Positions 1 to 6,450 of a DNA stretch of 11,599 nt are shown piece by piece (the first letter of the stretch is position 1; each line of letters begins with the position of its first letter). The DNA is from Piscirickettsiaceae bacterium (GTDB lineage: Bacteria > Pseudomonadota > Gammaproteobacteria > Methylococcales > Cycloclasticaceae). Where the stretch lies: contig NVSW01000073.1 of the NCBI GenBank assembly GCA_002401365.1, positions 1 through 11,599 of the forward strand. Direction: 5' to 3'. Below the pieces are notes generated by a model. That model was not told the DNA's origin and did no database searches. It saw nothing but the letters and a program-made list of their open reading frames with translations. Position numbers and translations under genes: made by a program.

Positions 1-1815
1 GATAAAGCTTCCTGGAGTATGAAAAGGAAAACTAATGCCGGGATGTACGTCTAGGCGCTTACCTTTAGTTCTGGAACTATGGTCAAAGTAAGTAAATTCA
101 TTTCGCATATCAAGTTTTCCATACCCAAATATATCGGTTGGGCGTAGGTTAAATAGTACCTGTGGCAACCTACGGTGCGGGCGTGTTGAGCTTGAAATAT
201 TTCTATCGATAGAGTCGTAGTTATCTATTTTAGTGAGTAGGTTCCAATTATCTGCACGATAATTTAACTCGGCCTCGCTTTTAATATACCGACTGCTGGC
301 GGCGCTTAAAGAGTTACCAAAATCATCTATATAGTCATCGTCTGATAAATAATTTAAATCGACTAATGACGTCAGCCGTTTGCTAAAGCGCGTTGAGTCT
401 TGAAAAGAAAATGACCCTCTGGTTTTACTTAAATCAGTATCTTCTATAATTTCAGCGCTTATTTGCCCTGTTGATATCTTAGATAAATAACGGAACTCAC
501 TACCCAACATGAAACCCCTGTTAGACATAATACGTGGCGTAAATGTGGCATCGTAATTTTCTGCAATATTCCAATAATAGGGGATGGAAAAGTCGGCGCC
601 GGTAGTATCTGAACTACCAAATGTTGGTGCCAACCAGCCACTTTGCCGCCTGTCATCAATTGGAAAGGAGATGTAAGGAGTGTATAAGAACGGAATATCG
701 AAGAATTCAACCCAAACATCGCGTGCGGTTCCACGACCAGTGATGTTGTTGAGCTCTAATGTCTTGGCTTTTAATTGCCAGTCAGTTTCACCCGGTTTGC
801 AAGTTGAATAGGTAGCTCGAGTTGATCTTGTAATATCCTTATTAACAATATGAGTTGTTTGTGTGGTGCCACGCGCATGGCTGTCTTCTAAAATAAAGTG
901 GTTGGAATTAAACTGTCCGGTATTTTCGTTTAGTTGAAGTTGTGCCTGTCTACTGTGTAGAGCAAATCCTTTTTCTTGGTAAAACACATCGCCAGAAGCG
1001 TCAACAAAGCCATCGGCATTCTTATAAGTGACTTGATCAGCAGTTAATTGTTGATCTGCTCGGGAAATGGTGACATCACCGCTAAAAAAGGCAATATTCT
1101 GATCGAGCAATTCAGCGTAGTCTGCCTGAATGTCGGTGCTTGCATTGTTTCGTACTTGTTTAGCGGACGTGCTAACAGTTTGTTGTCTGATTTGCGGTGC
1201 CCCACAGGTGCTCCAAGGGTCGGTAGATAATTGAGCAACCATTTGTGTCAATAACATGTCACTAATTTCATGGTTGTTGATAACGGTTGGTTCGTTTACT
1301 GATGACGTTATAACTTGGTTGGAGCTTGGCTCACTACTTTGGTTGCAATCCCAACTGCCCAGATTATTTGTTGTACAGTCCCATTTGGCAGATTTTTTAG
1401 GCTCAGATTTCGCTAAAATAGTTACTTGGGTTTGTGAGCAGTCCCATGCTCCATTTGCGTTGGCTGCACAGTTCCAGTTTCCGGGGTCCTTAATGCTGGC
1501 ACTCGTTGTAGAGGTTTTGGCCAGCTGCTTTAAGGGCTGTTTTGTTGTCAAACGAACCCGTCTGGCAGGTGAAGTTGCAGCGCCAGTAACGGGTTTTTTT
1601 GTGCTAATAACGACCGTTGTGTTCTTTTTTTGTTTACTAATAACGTTGGGCGTCGGTTGTTCTTTTTTTATGCTTTTTGTCGATGTTGAACAATCCCAAG
1701 TTTCGCCATCATCCGCGAGTTTACAGTCCCACGCAGAATTGCCGGCCGCAAATGACACGCTAGGTGCAATCACTAATAATATTAGTAAAAATAGTAGTTG
1801 TTGTAGGTGCTTAAT
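1..1815 (-). CDS. lptD: LPS-assembly protein LptD, N-terminal 605 residues (3' end outside window)
   Basis: LptD is the outer-membrane beta-barrel that, with the lipoprotein LptE, inserts lipopolysaccharide into the outer leaflet. I translated the minus strand from 1815 to 1 and found one uninterrupted frame. It has a signal peptide (residues ~1-24, hydrophobic core LLFLLILLVIAP, cleavage near SFA-A), a Cys-rich and Lys/Thr-rich segment (~25-160), an LptA-like OstA domain (~220-330, with GDVTISRADQQLTADQVTY), and the start of the barrel (FFDIPFLYTPYISFP, RRQSGWLAPTFG, PYYWNIAENYDAT, RGFMLGSEFRYLS). C339 (YSTCKPG) matches the E. coli FTSCLPG cysteine (C173), and C204 (WSTCG) is the likely partner of E. 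coli C31. The adjacent C-terminal cysteine pair and about a third of the protein lie outside. No ATG, GTG or TTG precedes the signal peptide in frame, so I chose the ATT at 1815, seven bases after AAGG. The identity is very secure; the start is inferred. Confidence 0.95.
   Translation of the reverse strand, partial: MKHLQQLLFLLILLVIAPSVSFAAGNSAWDCKLADDGETWDCSTSTKSIKKEQPTPNVISKQKKNTTVVISTKKPVTGAATSPARRVRLTTKQPLKQLAKTSTTSASIKDPGNWNCAANANGAWDCSQTQVTILAKSEPKKSAKWDCTTNNLGSWDCNQSSEPSSNQVITSSVNEPTVINNHEISDMLLTQMVAQLSTDPWSTCGAPQIRQQTVSTSAKQVRNNASTDIQADYAELLDQNIAFFSGDVTISRADQQLTADQVTYKNADGFVDASGDVFYQEKGFALHSRQAQLQLNENTGQFNSNHFILEDSHARGTTQTTHIVNKDITRSTRATYSTCKPGETDWQLKAKTLELNNITGRGTARDVWVEFFDIPFLYTPYISFPIDDRRQSGWLAPTFGSSDTTGADFSIPYYWNIAENYDATFTPRIMSNRGFMLGSEFRYLSKISTGQISAEIIEDTDLSKTRGSFSFQDSTRFSKRLTSLVDLNYLSDDDYIDDFGNSLSAASSRYIKSEAELNYRADNWNLLTKIDNYDSIDRNISSSTRPHRRLPQVLFNLRPTDIFGYGKLDMRNEFTYFDHSSRTKGKRLDVHPGISFPFHTPGSFI
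1345..1731 (-). repeat. Three W-x-C...WDC modules in the LptD N-terminus
   Basis: Three copies of a paired tryptophan-cysteine motif are encoded within lptD: residues 29-42 (WDC...WDC), 114-126 (WNC...WDC) and 145-157 (WDC...WDC). Each copy holds two W-[DN]-C triplets seven or eight residues apart. Copies 1 and 2 are separated by a Lys/Thr/Ser-rich linker of about 70 residues; copies 2 and 3 by about 18. From memory, Pseudomonas LptD has a single similar motif after its signal peptide, so this looks like an expansion. The function is unknown. Confidence 0.8.
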
Positions 1816-1822
1816 AACGGAG

Positions 1823-1826
1823 CCTT
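1823..1826 (-). promoter_or_regulatory. Ribosome binding site supporting an ATT start of lptD
   Basis: On the minus strand AAAAAAGG ends at 1823 and is followed after 7 bases by ATT (1815-1813) and then the codons for K-H-L-Q-Q and the hydrophobic signal sequence. This spacing is normal for a Shine-Dalgarno site and is the main reason for choosing the ATT codon. The in-frame stop upstream is TAA around 1882-1884, and no standard start codon lies between it and the signal peptide. Confidence 0.5.
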
Positions 1827-1907
1827 TTTTACAATAAAGTTCAGGTGTAATAATTATTTTTTTGGAGGTTGATGAAATCGCTTAAAATAAATTAAATCCA
1901 ATAAAGT

Positions 1908-1913
1908 ATTATA
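1908..1913 (-). promoter_or_regulatory. Candidate -10 box for lptD
   Basis: The minus strand reads TATAAT at 1913-1908, a perfect sigma-70 -10 hexamer, in the divergent 165-bp gap between lptD and amgK. No good -35 hexamer stands 16-18 bases upstream, so the promoter may be weak or activator-dependent. A transcript from here would have a leader of about 85 nt before the proposed ATT start. I did not find a convincing sigma-E motif, although lptD is sigma-E controlled in E. coli. Confidence 0.45.
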
Positions 1914-1980
1914 CCGTTCGCGCGCTATATTAGCATGCCACTTATAGTGAAGCGACAATCGATTAACAAGAGTATTTCCT

Positions 1981-3000
1981 ATGCATGTTGATGAACGACA
2001 ACAAGAGCTAGAAATTTGGCTAGAGGCTATTTTTTGCAGCAATAATTTTAGTTATGAACCCGCTTCTAGTGATGCAAGTTTTAGGCGTTATTTTCGTGTG
2101 CTGCATAATGAAGAATCATTTGTAGTGATGGATGCTCCCCCTGATAAAGAAGATTGTGTGCCATTTGTTAATGTTGCACAGCTATTGCGTGACCATGGTG
2201 TTCAAGCGCCAAAGATCCATCATAAAACATTGCAGCAGGGTTTTATGTTGTTGGGTGATCTTGGTTCGCAAAGCTATTTAGATGCATTGACAGAGCTAAC
2301 CGTAGAAACACTATATAAAGATGCTACAAATGTACTGCATCATTTGCATGATATTCCTACCGCTACTCTTAATTTGTCGTCCTATACCGAAGATTTGTTA
2401 TATCAAGAAATGGATTTATTTAGCGAATGGTTCTTGCAAGGTTTGCTAAAACGTCAGCTTAATGAGAGTGACCAGTTGGTGCTGGCAGATGTGCAATCAA
2501 AACTTGCAGACTCTGCTTTGCAGCAACCACAGGTTTTTGTGCATCGAGACTATCATTCACGTAATTTGATGGTGACTAAAGTAGATAACCCGGGTGTTAT
2601 TGACTTTCAGGATGCCGTGGTAGGACCGATTACGTATGACTTGGTTTCTTTATACCGCGATTGCTATATAGTTTGGCCTGATGCAAAAATATACACTTGG
2701 TTGGATGCTTTTTTATCGGCTAGAGCGGACTCAGGCATTAAAGATAGCTTTAAGACTCAGCAGTTTTATCAATGGTTTGACTGGATGGGGGTGCAGCGAC
2801 ATATGAAAGCGATAGGTATTTTTTCACGACTATTTTTAAGGGATGACAAGGCGGGTTACCTTGGTGATATTCCACGGACCTTAAATTATGTGATAAATGT
2901 GTGTGACCGTTATCCAGAATTAATGCCACTAAAAGAATTGATAGTGAAGCATAGCGTTAAAGAACGTGTTGACGAATTATTGGCGTCTTTGATTCAATGA
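1981..3000 (+). CDS. amgK: N-acetylmuramate/N-acetylglucosamine 1-kinase AmgK
   Basis: AmgK phosphorylates the anomeric carbon of MurNAc (and GlcNAc) with ATP, the step before MurU in the cell-wall recycling route that bypasses early de novo UDP-MurNAc synthesis. The 339-residue cytoplasmic protein has an aminoglycoside-phosphotransferase fold. The N-lobe includes DASFRRYFRV (31-40) and VVMDAPP (48-54). The catalytic loop is VHRDYHSRNLMV (H188, D190, N195). The metal-binding DFQD motif is at 208-211, followed by GPITYDLVSLYRD, which is typical of this subfamily. Length fits the family. It starts at ATG with AAGAG eight bases upstream, and its stop overlaps the murU start, so the two are cotranscribed and probably translationally coupled. 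The adjacent lptD on the opposite strand is the Pseudomonas arrangement. The main alternative, a generic APH-family kinase, is made unlikely by the murU partner. Confidence 0.92.
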   Translation: MHVDERQQELEIWLEAIFCSNNFSYEPASSDASFRRYFRVLHNEESFVVMDAPPDKEDCVPFVNVAQLLRDHGVQAPKIHHKTLQQGFMLLGDLGSQSYLDALTELTVETLYKDATNVLHHLHDIPTATLNLSSYTEDLLYQEMDLFSEWFLQGLLKRQLNESDQLVLADVQSKLADSALQQPQVFVHRDYHSRNLMVTKVDNPGVIDFQDAVVGPITYDLVSLYRDCYIVWPDAKIYTWLDAFLSARADSGIKDSFKTQQFYQWFDWMGVQRHMKAIGIFSRLFLRDDKAGYLGDIPRTLNYVINVCDRYPELMPLKELIVKHSVKERVDELLASLIQ

Positions 3001-3662
3001 AAGTAATGTTGTTGGCTGCCGGCAGAGGTGAGCGTATGGGTGAATTGACAGATTTATGCCCCAAGCCTTTGCTACAGGTGGCAGGAAAAAGTTTAATTGA
3101 GCATCATATTCTCGGGCTTAAAGCACAGGGCTTTAAAGAATTTGTTATTAATGTGGCTTATCGTGGACAACAAATTATGGAGCTATTAAGGTCAGGTGAA
3201 CAATGGGGTGTAAACATTGTGTATTCCGATGAGGGGAATAACGCTTTAGAAACTGGCGGTGGATTATTTAAGGCGTTGCCACTATTAGGAGAAAATCATT
3301 TTTTAGTCGTTAATGCGGATATTTGGACTGATTACCCTTTTGGGGTATTACGCGATAAAGTTGATAAGATGGCTCATTTGGTTCTGGTTCCCAATCCATC
3401 CCACCATGCGCAAGGTGACTTTACGATATCGAATGGACAATTATTGGGAAATGCTAATGAAAACTATACTTACAGTGGTATTGGGGTATATCACCCTAAG
3501 TTATTCGTGGGGCAACGTCAGGGGCGATTTCCATTAGCACCTCTTATTCGTGCGGCTATTGATCAAGAGCAGGTAACGGGTGAACTATATGAAAAAAAAT
3601 GGGTTGATGTAGGTACGCCAGAGCGTTTGCAAGATGTTGAGAGGTATCTTATCGCTAATTAA
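2997..3662 (+). CDS. murU: N-acetylmuramate-1-phosphate uridylyltransferase MurU
   Basis: MurU joins MurNAc-1-phosphate and UTP to give UDP-MurNAc and pyrophosphate, finishing the recycling shortcut started by AmgK. In Pseudomonas this route underlies intrinsic fosfomycin tolerance, because MurA is bypassed. The 221-residue protein is a short sugar-nucleotidyltransferase: LLAAGRGERMGELT (5-18) is the nucleotide-binding signature, K23 lies in CPKPLLQVAGKSLIEHHI, ETGGG is at 85-89, and VVNADIWTD (104-112) carries the metal-binding D108. There is no C-terminal acyltransferase domain, as expected for MurU rather than GlmU. Translation begins at the ATG overlapping the amgK stop (ATGA). The last 8 bp overlap the end of lipA on the other strand. 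Confidence 0.92.
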   Translation: MKVMLLAAGRGERMGELTDLCPKPLLQVAGKSLIEHHILGLKAQGFKEFVINVAYRGQQIMELLRSGEQWGVNIVYSDEGNNALETGGGLFKALPLLGENHFLVVNADIWTDYPFGVLRDKVDKMAHLVLVPNPSHHAQGDFTISNGQLLGNANENYTYSGIGVYHPKLFVGQRQGRFPLAPLIRAAIDQEQVTGELYEKKWVDVGTPERLQDVERYLIAN

Positions 3663-4623
3663 TAACACCAGAGGCTTGTTGATCTGCGTGATATGAAGAA
3701 CGCACCATCGGGCCGCTTGCAACGTGGGAAAACCCCATTTTGTTACCAATAATGGCTAGCTCATCAAACTCGGCTGGGGTAACGTATCTTTCTACTGCAA
3801 GGTGTTCTTTGCTGGGCTGCAGGTACTGGCCTAGGGTCAGCATATTGCAACCATGTTCTCGGAGGTCTTGCATCACCGTCTTTACCTCGTCTAATGTTTC
3901 CCCAAGGCCTAGCATAAGGCCGGATTTGGTGGCTACGCTAGGGTGTGCTTCTTTAAATTTTTGTAATAAAGATAATGACCAAGCGTAATCTGAGCCCGGT
4001 CTAACTTGCTTATATAAACGTGGCACGGTTTCAAGATTGTGGTTGAAAACATCTGGAGGGGTGGCCTGTAAAATACGAACCGCAATATCCATGCGTCCCC
4101 TAAAATCGGGTACTAATACTTCAATTTGAATGTCTGGGTTGTGCTTACGAACAGCTTCAATACATTGGGCAAAATGGTCCGCACCACCATCGCGCAAGTC
4201 ATCTCGATCAACTGAGGTTATAACCACGTAGCGTAATGCCATATCCTTAATGGTAACGGCTAGCTTTTCTGGCTCTGCGGTGTCGAGTGGTCTGGGTCGT
4301 CCGTGGGATACGTCACAAAAAGGACAGCGCCGAGTACAAATATCACCCATAATCATAAAAGTTGCGGTGCCGTTGTTGAAGCATTCGCCTAAATTTGGAC
4401 AAGCGGCCTCCTCGCAAACAGAGAATAGACCGTGTTGACGCAGGGCTTTTTTAATGGCTGTTACACGTTGGCCACTGGGAACTTTTGCCCGTATCCAGTC
4501 TGGTTTTCTTAACAGGCTACTTTTTTGTTCAACCTTAATTGGGATACGCGCGAGCTTAGCGCCATTGCGCTGGTGTGTTTCTGGCGTGTGTCGAGACGGT
4601 GCTTTAAATGTATCTTCTGACAT
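3655..4623 (-). CDS. lipA: Lipoyl synthase LipA
   Basis: LipA is a radical-SAM enzyme that inserts two sulfurs at C6 and C8 of octanoyl groups bound to lipoyl domains of 2-oxoacid dehydrogenases and the glycine cleavage H protein. The 322-residue sequence shows both iron-sulfur sites: the auxiliary cluster C70-x4-C75-x5-C81 (CEEAACPNLGEC) and the radical-SAM C96-x3-C100-x2-C103 (CTRRCPFC). The C-terminal RSSY motif (308-311) supplies the serine ligand of the auxiliary cluster. LMLGLGET and LTLGQYLQPS are further family blocks. It follows lipB after three bases and has no obvious Shine-Dalgarno site, so translation probably depends on lipB. It is the last gene of the minus-strand cluster and its stop lies inside the end of murU; no terminator is visible before that. 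Confidence 0.98.
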   Translation of the reverse strand: MSEDTFKAPSRHTPETHQRNGAKLARIPIKVEQKSSLLRKPDWIRAKVPSGQRVTAIKKALRQHGLFSVCEEAACPNLGECFNNGTATFMIMGDICTRRCPFCDVSHGRPRPLDTAEPEKLAVTIKDMALRYVVITSVDRDDLRDGGADHFAQCIEAVRKHNPDIQIEVLVPDFRGRMDIAVRILQATPPDVFNHNLETVPRLYKQVRPGSDYAWSLSLLQKFKEAHPSVATKSGLMLGLGETLDEVKTVMQDLREHGCNMLTLGQYLQPSKEHLAVERYVTPAEFDELAIIGNKMGFSHVASGPMVRSSYHADQQASGVIN

Positions 4624-4626
4624 GGT

Positions 4627-5298
4627 TTAGGTTTCTAAAAGGTTGTTTGCTGCGACCAGCTCATTGTAGCCTAGTTGATTTTTTAATTCGTCAATTAGTG
4701 AGGGTACAAGGTCAAGTAGGAGACATTTTACGTTTAAGTTTGCTAGCTGAGTGACGTCTAAGCCTTCATAACCACAAGGGTTAATAAATGAAAAGGGTGT
4801 TAAGTCCATGTCTACATTTAGGCTTAAACCATGATAGCTATAACCCTTTTTAACTCGAAGGCCCAAGGAAGCAATCTTTTTGTCATCTATATAAACGCCA
4901 GGGGCCTCTTTTTTGGCGATACCGGTTAAGCCATATTGCTTTAGCACATTAATGGTTGCTAATTCCAGCGTGTCAACTAGCGTACGCACGCCTATTCCCA
5001 GTCGTTGAAGGTCAAATAATACGTACATAATGAGTTGCCCTGGGCCATGGTAGGTGACTTGTCCGCCTCGGTCGCTTTGTACAATAGGGATGCCGTTGGC
5101 GTTATGAATGTGTTCGGGTTTGCCGCTAACACCTTGGGTGAAGACAGGGGGGTGCTCAACAAACCAAACTTCGTCGCTTGTATTATCGTTGCGGCTGCTG
5201 CAAAAATTCTTCATTGCTAACCAGGTGGTATGATAATCTTGTTGGCCTAGCCGACGGATAACAAGAGTTCTTTTTTCAGTATTCGAGGCTGTTTTCAC
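4627..5298 (-). CDS. lipB: Octanoyltransferase LipB (lipoate-protein ligase B)
   Basis: LipB transfers octanoate from octanoyl-ACP to the target lysine of lipoyl domains, the step before LipA. The 223-residue cytoplasmic protein has the family blocks VWFVEHPPVFTQG (44-56), RGGQVTYHGPGQLIMY (77-92), the catalytic lysine region KKIASLGLRVKKG (K141) and the acyl-accepting cysteine in NPCGYEGL (C175). The length is normal. It starts with GTG that overlaps the ybeD stop as GTGA, which points to translational coupling; there is no distinct Shine-Dalgarno sequence. The ybeD-lipB-lipA order is widely conserved in gammaproteobacteria. Confidence 0.97.
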   Translation of the reverse strand: MKTASNTEKRTLVIRRLGQQDYHTTWLAMKNFCSSRNDNTSDEVWFVEHPPVFTQGVSGKPEHIHNANGIPIVQSDRGGQVTYHGPGQLIMYVLFDLQRLGIGVRTLVDTLELATINVLKQYGLTGIAKKEAPGVYIDDKKIASLGLRVKKGYSYHGLSLNVDMDLTPFSFINPCGYEGLDVTQLANLNVKCLLLDLVPSLIDELKNQLGYNELVAANNLLET

Positions 5299-5573
5299 AA
5301 AGACATCAATACGTGTTCGCAGGCCGTTAAATCTTGATAAATGGCATCCATTTGTTGCCGACTTTGGGCTGTAATAGTGATACTGACAGATATATATTTG
5401 CCTGTTTTGCTGAGTTTTGTTGTTACGGCATCATTGCTAATATTATCGGCATGACGGCGAACAATTTCAACGGCAATTGAAGCAAAATTTATATTTGCAA
5501 AGCCCATGGTTTTTATCGCAAATTCACATGGAAACTTCATTATGGTTTCCAAGCTTTCGCTGTCGTTACTCAT
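5295..5573 (-). CDS. ybeD: DUF493 family protein YbeD
   Basis: This is a small (92-residue) soluble protein of the YbeD/DUF493 family, whose E. coli member has a ferredoxin-like, ACT-like regulatory fold but no firmly established role. Visible family features are FPCEFAIKTMG near the N-terminus, VEIVRRHAD in the middle, and GKYISVSITITAQSRQQMDAIYQDL in the C-terminal half, aligned by eye with E. coli YbeD. It overlaps dat upstream (ATGA) and lipB downstream (GTGA), so it sits in a tightly coupled part of the operon. The constant association with lipB suggests a link to lipoylation, but this is only context. Confidence 0.9.
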   Translation of the reverse strand: MSNDSESLETIMKFPCEFAIKTMGFANINFASIAVEIVRRHADNISNDAVTTKLSKTGKYISVSITITAQSRQQMDAIYQDLTACEHVLMSL

Positions 5574-6439
5574 ATGACAGTTCTTAATTGGTTTTTGTAG
5601 TTGCTGTAACTGTTAGCCATTTTTACCCATAGTTTTCCTGGCTTGCCATCGCCTACAGCTTGGCGGTTAAGTTCAATGACGGGCATAATTTCTTTTGTGG
5701 AACTGGTTAGCCAAATCTCATCTGCTTGAGTCAGTTGTAACTCAGATATTTCTTGCTCTAGGCAAGTGATGCCTTCTTTTTGAGCTAGCTCAAGCACTAG
5801 ATCACGAGTAATGCCAGGTAATAAATGGTGGCTTTTTGGTGGGGTAATTAATTGATTGTCTTTGACAATAAATAAATTGCTAGCTGAGCCCTCGGTAGCA
5901 AATCCTTCGCGTAATAGGATTGCTTCAGCACAGGATTGATCACTTGCTTGTTGTTTTAATAAAATGTTACCTAGTAGAGCGACCGATTTAATATGGCACC
6001 AGTCCCAGCGAATATCATCCAATGTAATGGCATTGATGCCCTTGGCAATGATATTTAAACTTTCTGGCACAATAGCTTGGCACATAACAAAAACAGTTGG
6101 TTCATATTGTTCAGGTAATTGATGATCCCTAGCCTTGCTGGCACCACGAGTTACTTGAATGTAGATGGATTGATCTGCACTCGTGTGGTTACTCAATAAT
6201 TGTTCAATGATGTTAGCCCATTGTTGGTCGTCCATTACGGGTTTCATGCGGATTGCAGCCAAGCTATTATTCAGCCTTTCAAGATGTTGCGGTAGACGAA
6301 ATGCATTACCGGCATAAGCAGGGATTACTTCATAAATGCCGTCCGCAAATAGAAAACCACGGTCTAACACAGATACTCGAGCCTCAGAAATATCGATAAA
6401 TTGACCGTTTAAATAAACTTGTTGGCTTTGAATGTTCAC
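5570..6439 (-). CDS. dat: D-amino-acid transaminase (class IV, PLP-dependent)
   Basis: This 289-residue cytoplasmic enzyme belongs to the fold-type IV aminotransferases. D-amino-acid transaminase converts D-alanine and 2-oxoglutarate to pyruvate and D-glutamate, and acts on other D-amino acids. Evidence is the N-terminal VYLNGQFI, RGFLFADGIYEV (27-38), the PLP-binding lysine K151 in HIKSVALLGNILLKQQA, E183 in ATEGSASNLFIV (the PLP-N1 ligand position), and LPGITRDLVLELA (207-219). Branched-chain aminotransferase (IlvE) and aminodeoxychorismate lyase (PabC) are relatives, but the length, the FADGIYEV block and the position next to a D,D-carboxypeptidase favour Dat. It starts with GTG, five bases after AAGGAT, a site that overlaps the dacA stop. 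Its stop overlaps the ybeD start. The exact substrate range is inferred. Confidence 0.85.
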   Translation of the reverse strand: MNIQSQQVYLNGQFIDISEARVSVLDRGFLFADGIYEVIPAYAGNAFRLPQHLERLNNSLAAIRMKPVMDDQQWANIIEQLLSNHTSADQSIYIQVTRGASKARDHQLPEQYEPTVFVMCQAIVPESLNIIAKGINAITLDDIRWDWCHIKSVALLGNILLKQQASDQSCAEAILLREGFATEGSASNLFIVKDNQLITPPKSHHLLPGITRDLVLELAQKEGITCLEQEISELQLTQADEIWLTSSTKEIMPVIELNRQAVGDGKPGKLWVKMANSYSNYKNQLRTVI

Positions 6440-6444
6440 GCGCG

Positions 6445-6450
6445 ATCCTT
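6445..6450 (-). promoter_or_regulatory. Ribosome binding site deciding the GTG start of dat
   Basis: AAGGAT on the minus strand, partly inside the dacA stop codon, is followed by five bases and the GTG at 6439. It is one of the few clear Shine-Dalgarno sites in the cluster and supports the GTG start. Confidence 0.65.

Larger units (their letters stand above)
1816..1980. other. Divergent intergenic region lptD / amgK
   Basis: This 165-bp AT-rich spacer is the only sizeable non-coding stretch in the window. It holds the lptD -10 box (minus). For amgK on the plus strand, TTGATG (1869-1874) and TTAAAT (1892-1897) are spaced 17 bp apart and match the sigma-70 consensus at four of six bases each, so they form a weak candidate promoter. 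AAGAG (1968-1972) is the probable amgK ribosome binding site, eight bases before the ATG. I see no hairpin terminator or clear operator palindrome. Confidence 0.4.

Noticed and set aside
1256..1837. A 193-codon open frame on the plus strand with hydrophobic stretches
   Set aside because: It lies entirely antisense to the lptD N-terminus. The lptD frame has clear family motifs, and the hydrophobic look comes from Lys/Thr-rich codons read in reverse (AAA becomes TTT).
1864..1895. GGAGG followed by a seven-codon ORF (ATG at 1872, TAA at 1893) upstream of amgK, resembling a leader peptide
   Set aside because: The spacing from GGAGG to ATG is only three bases, the peptide has no informative residues, and there is no attenuator-like hairpin before amgK.
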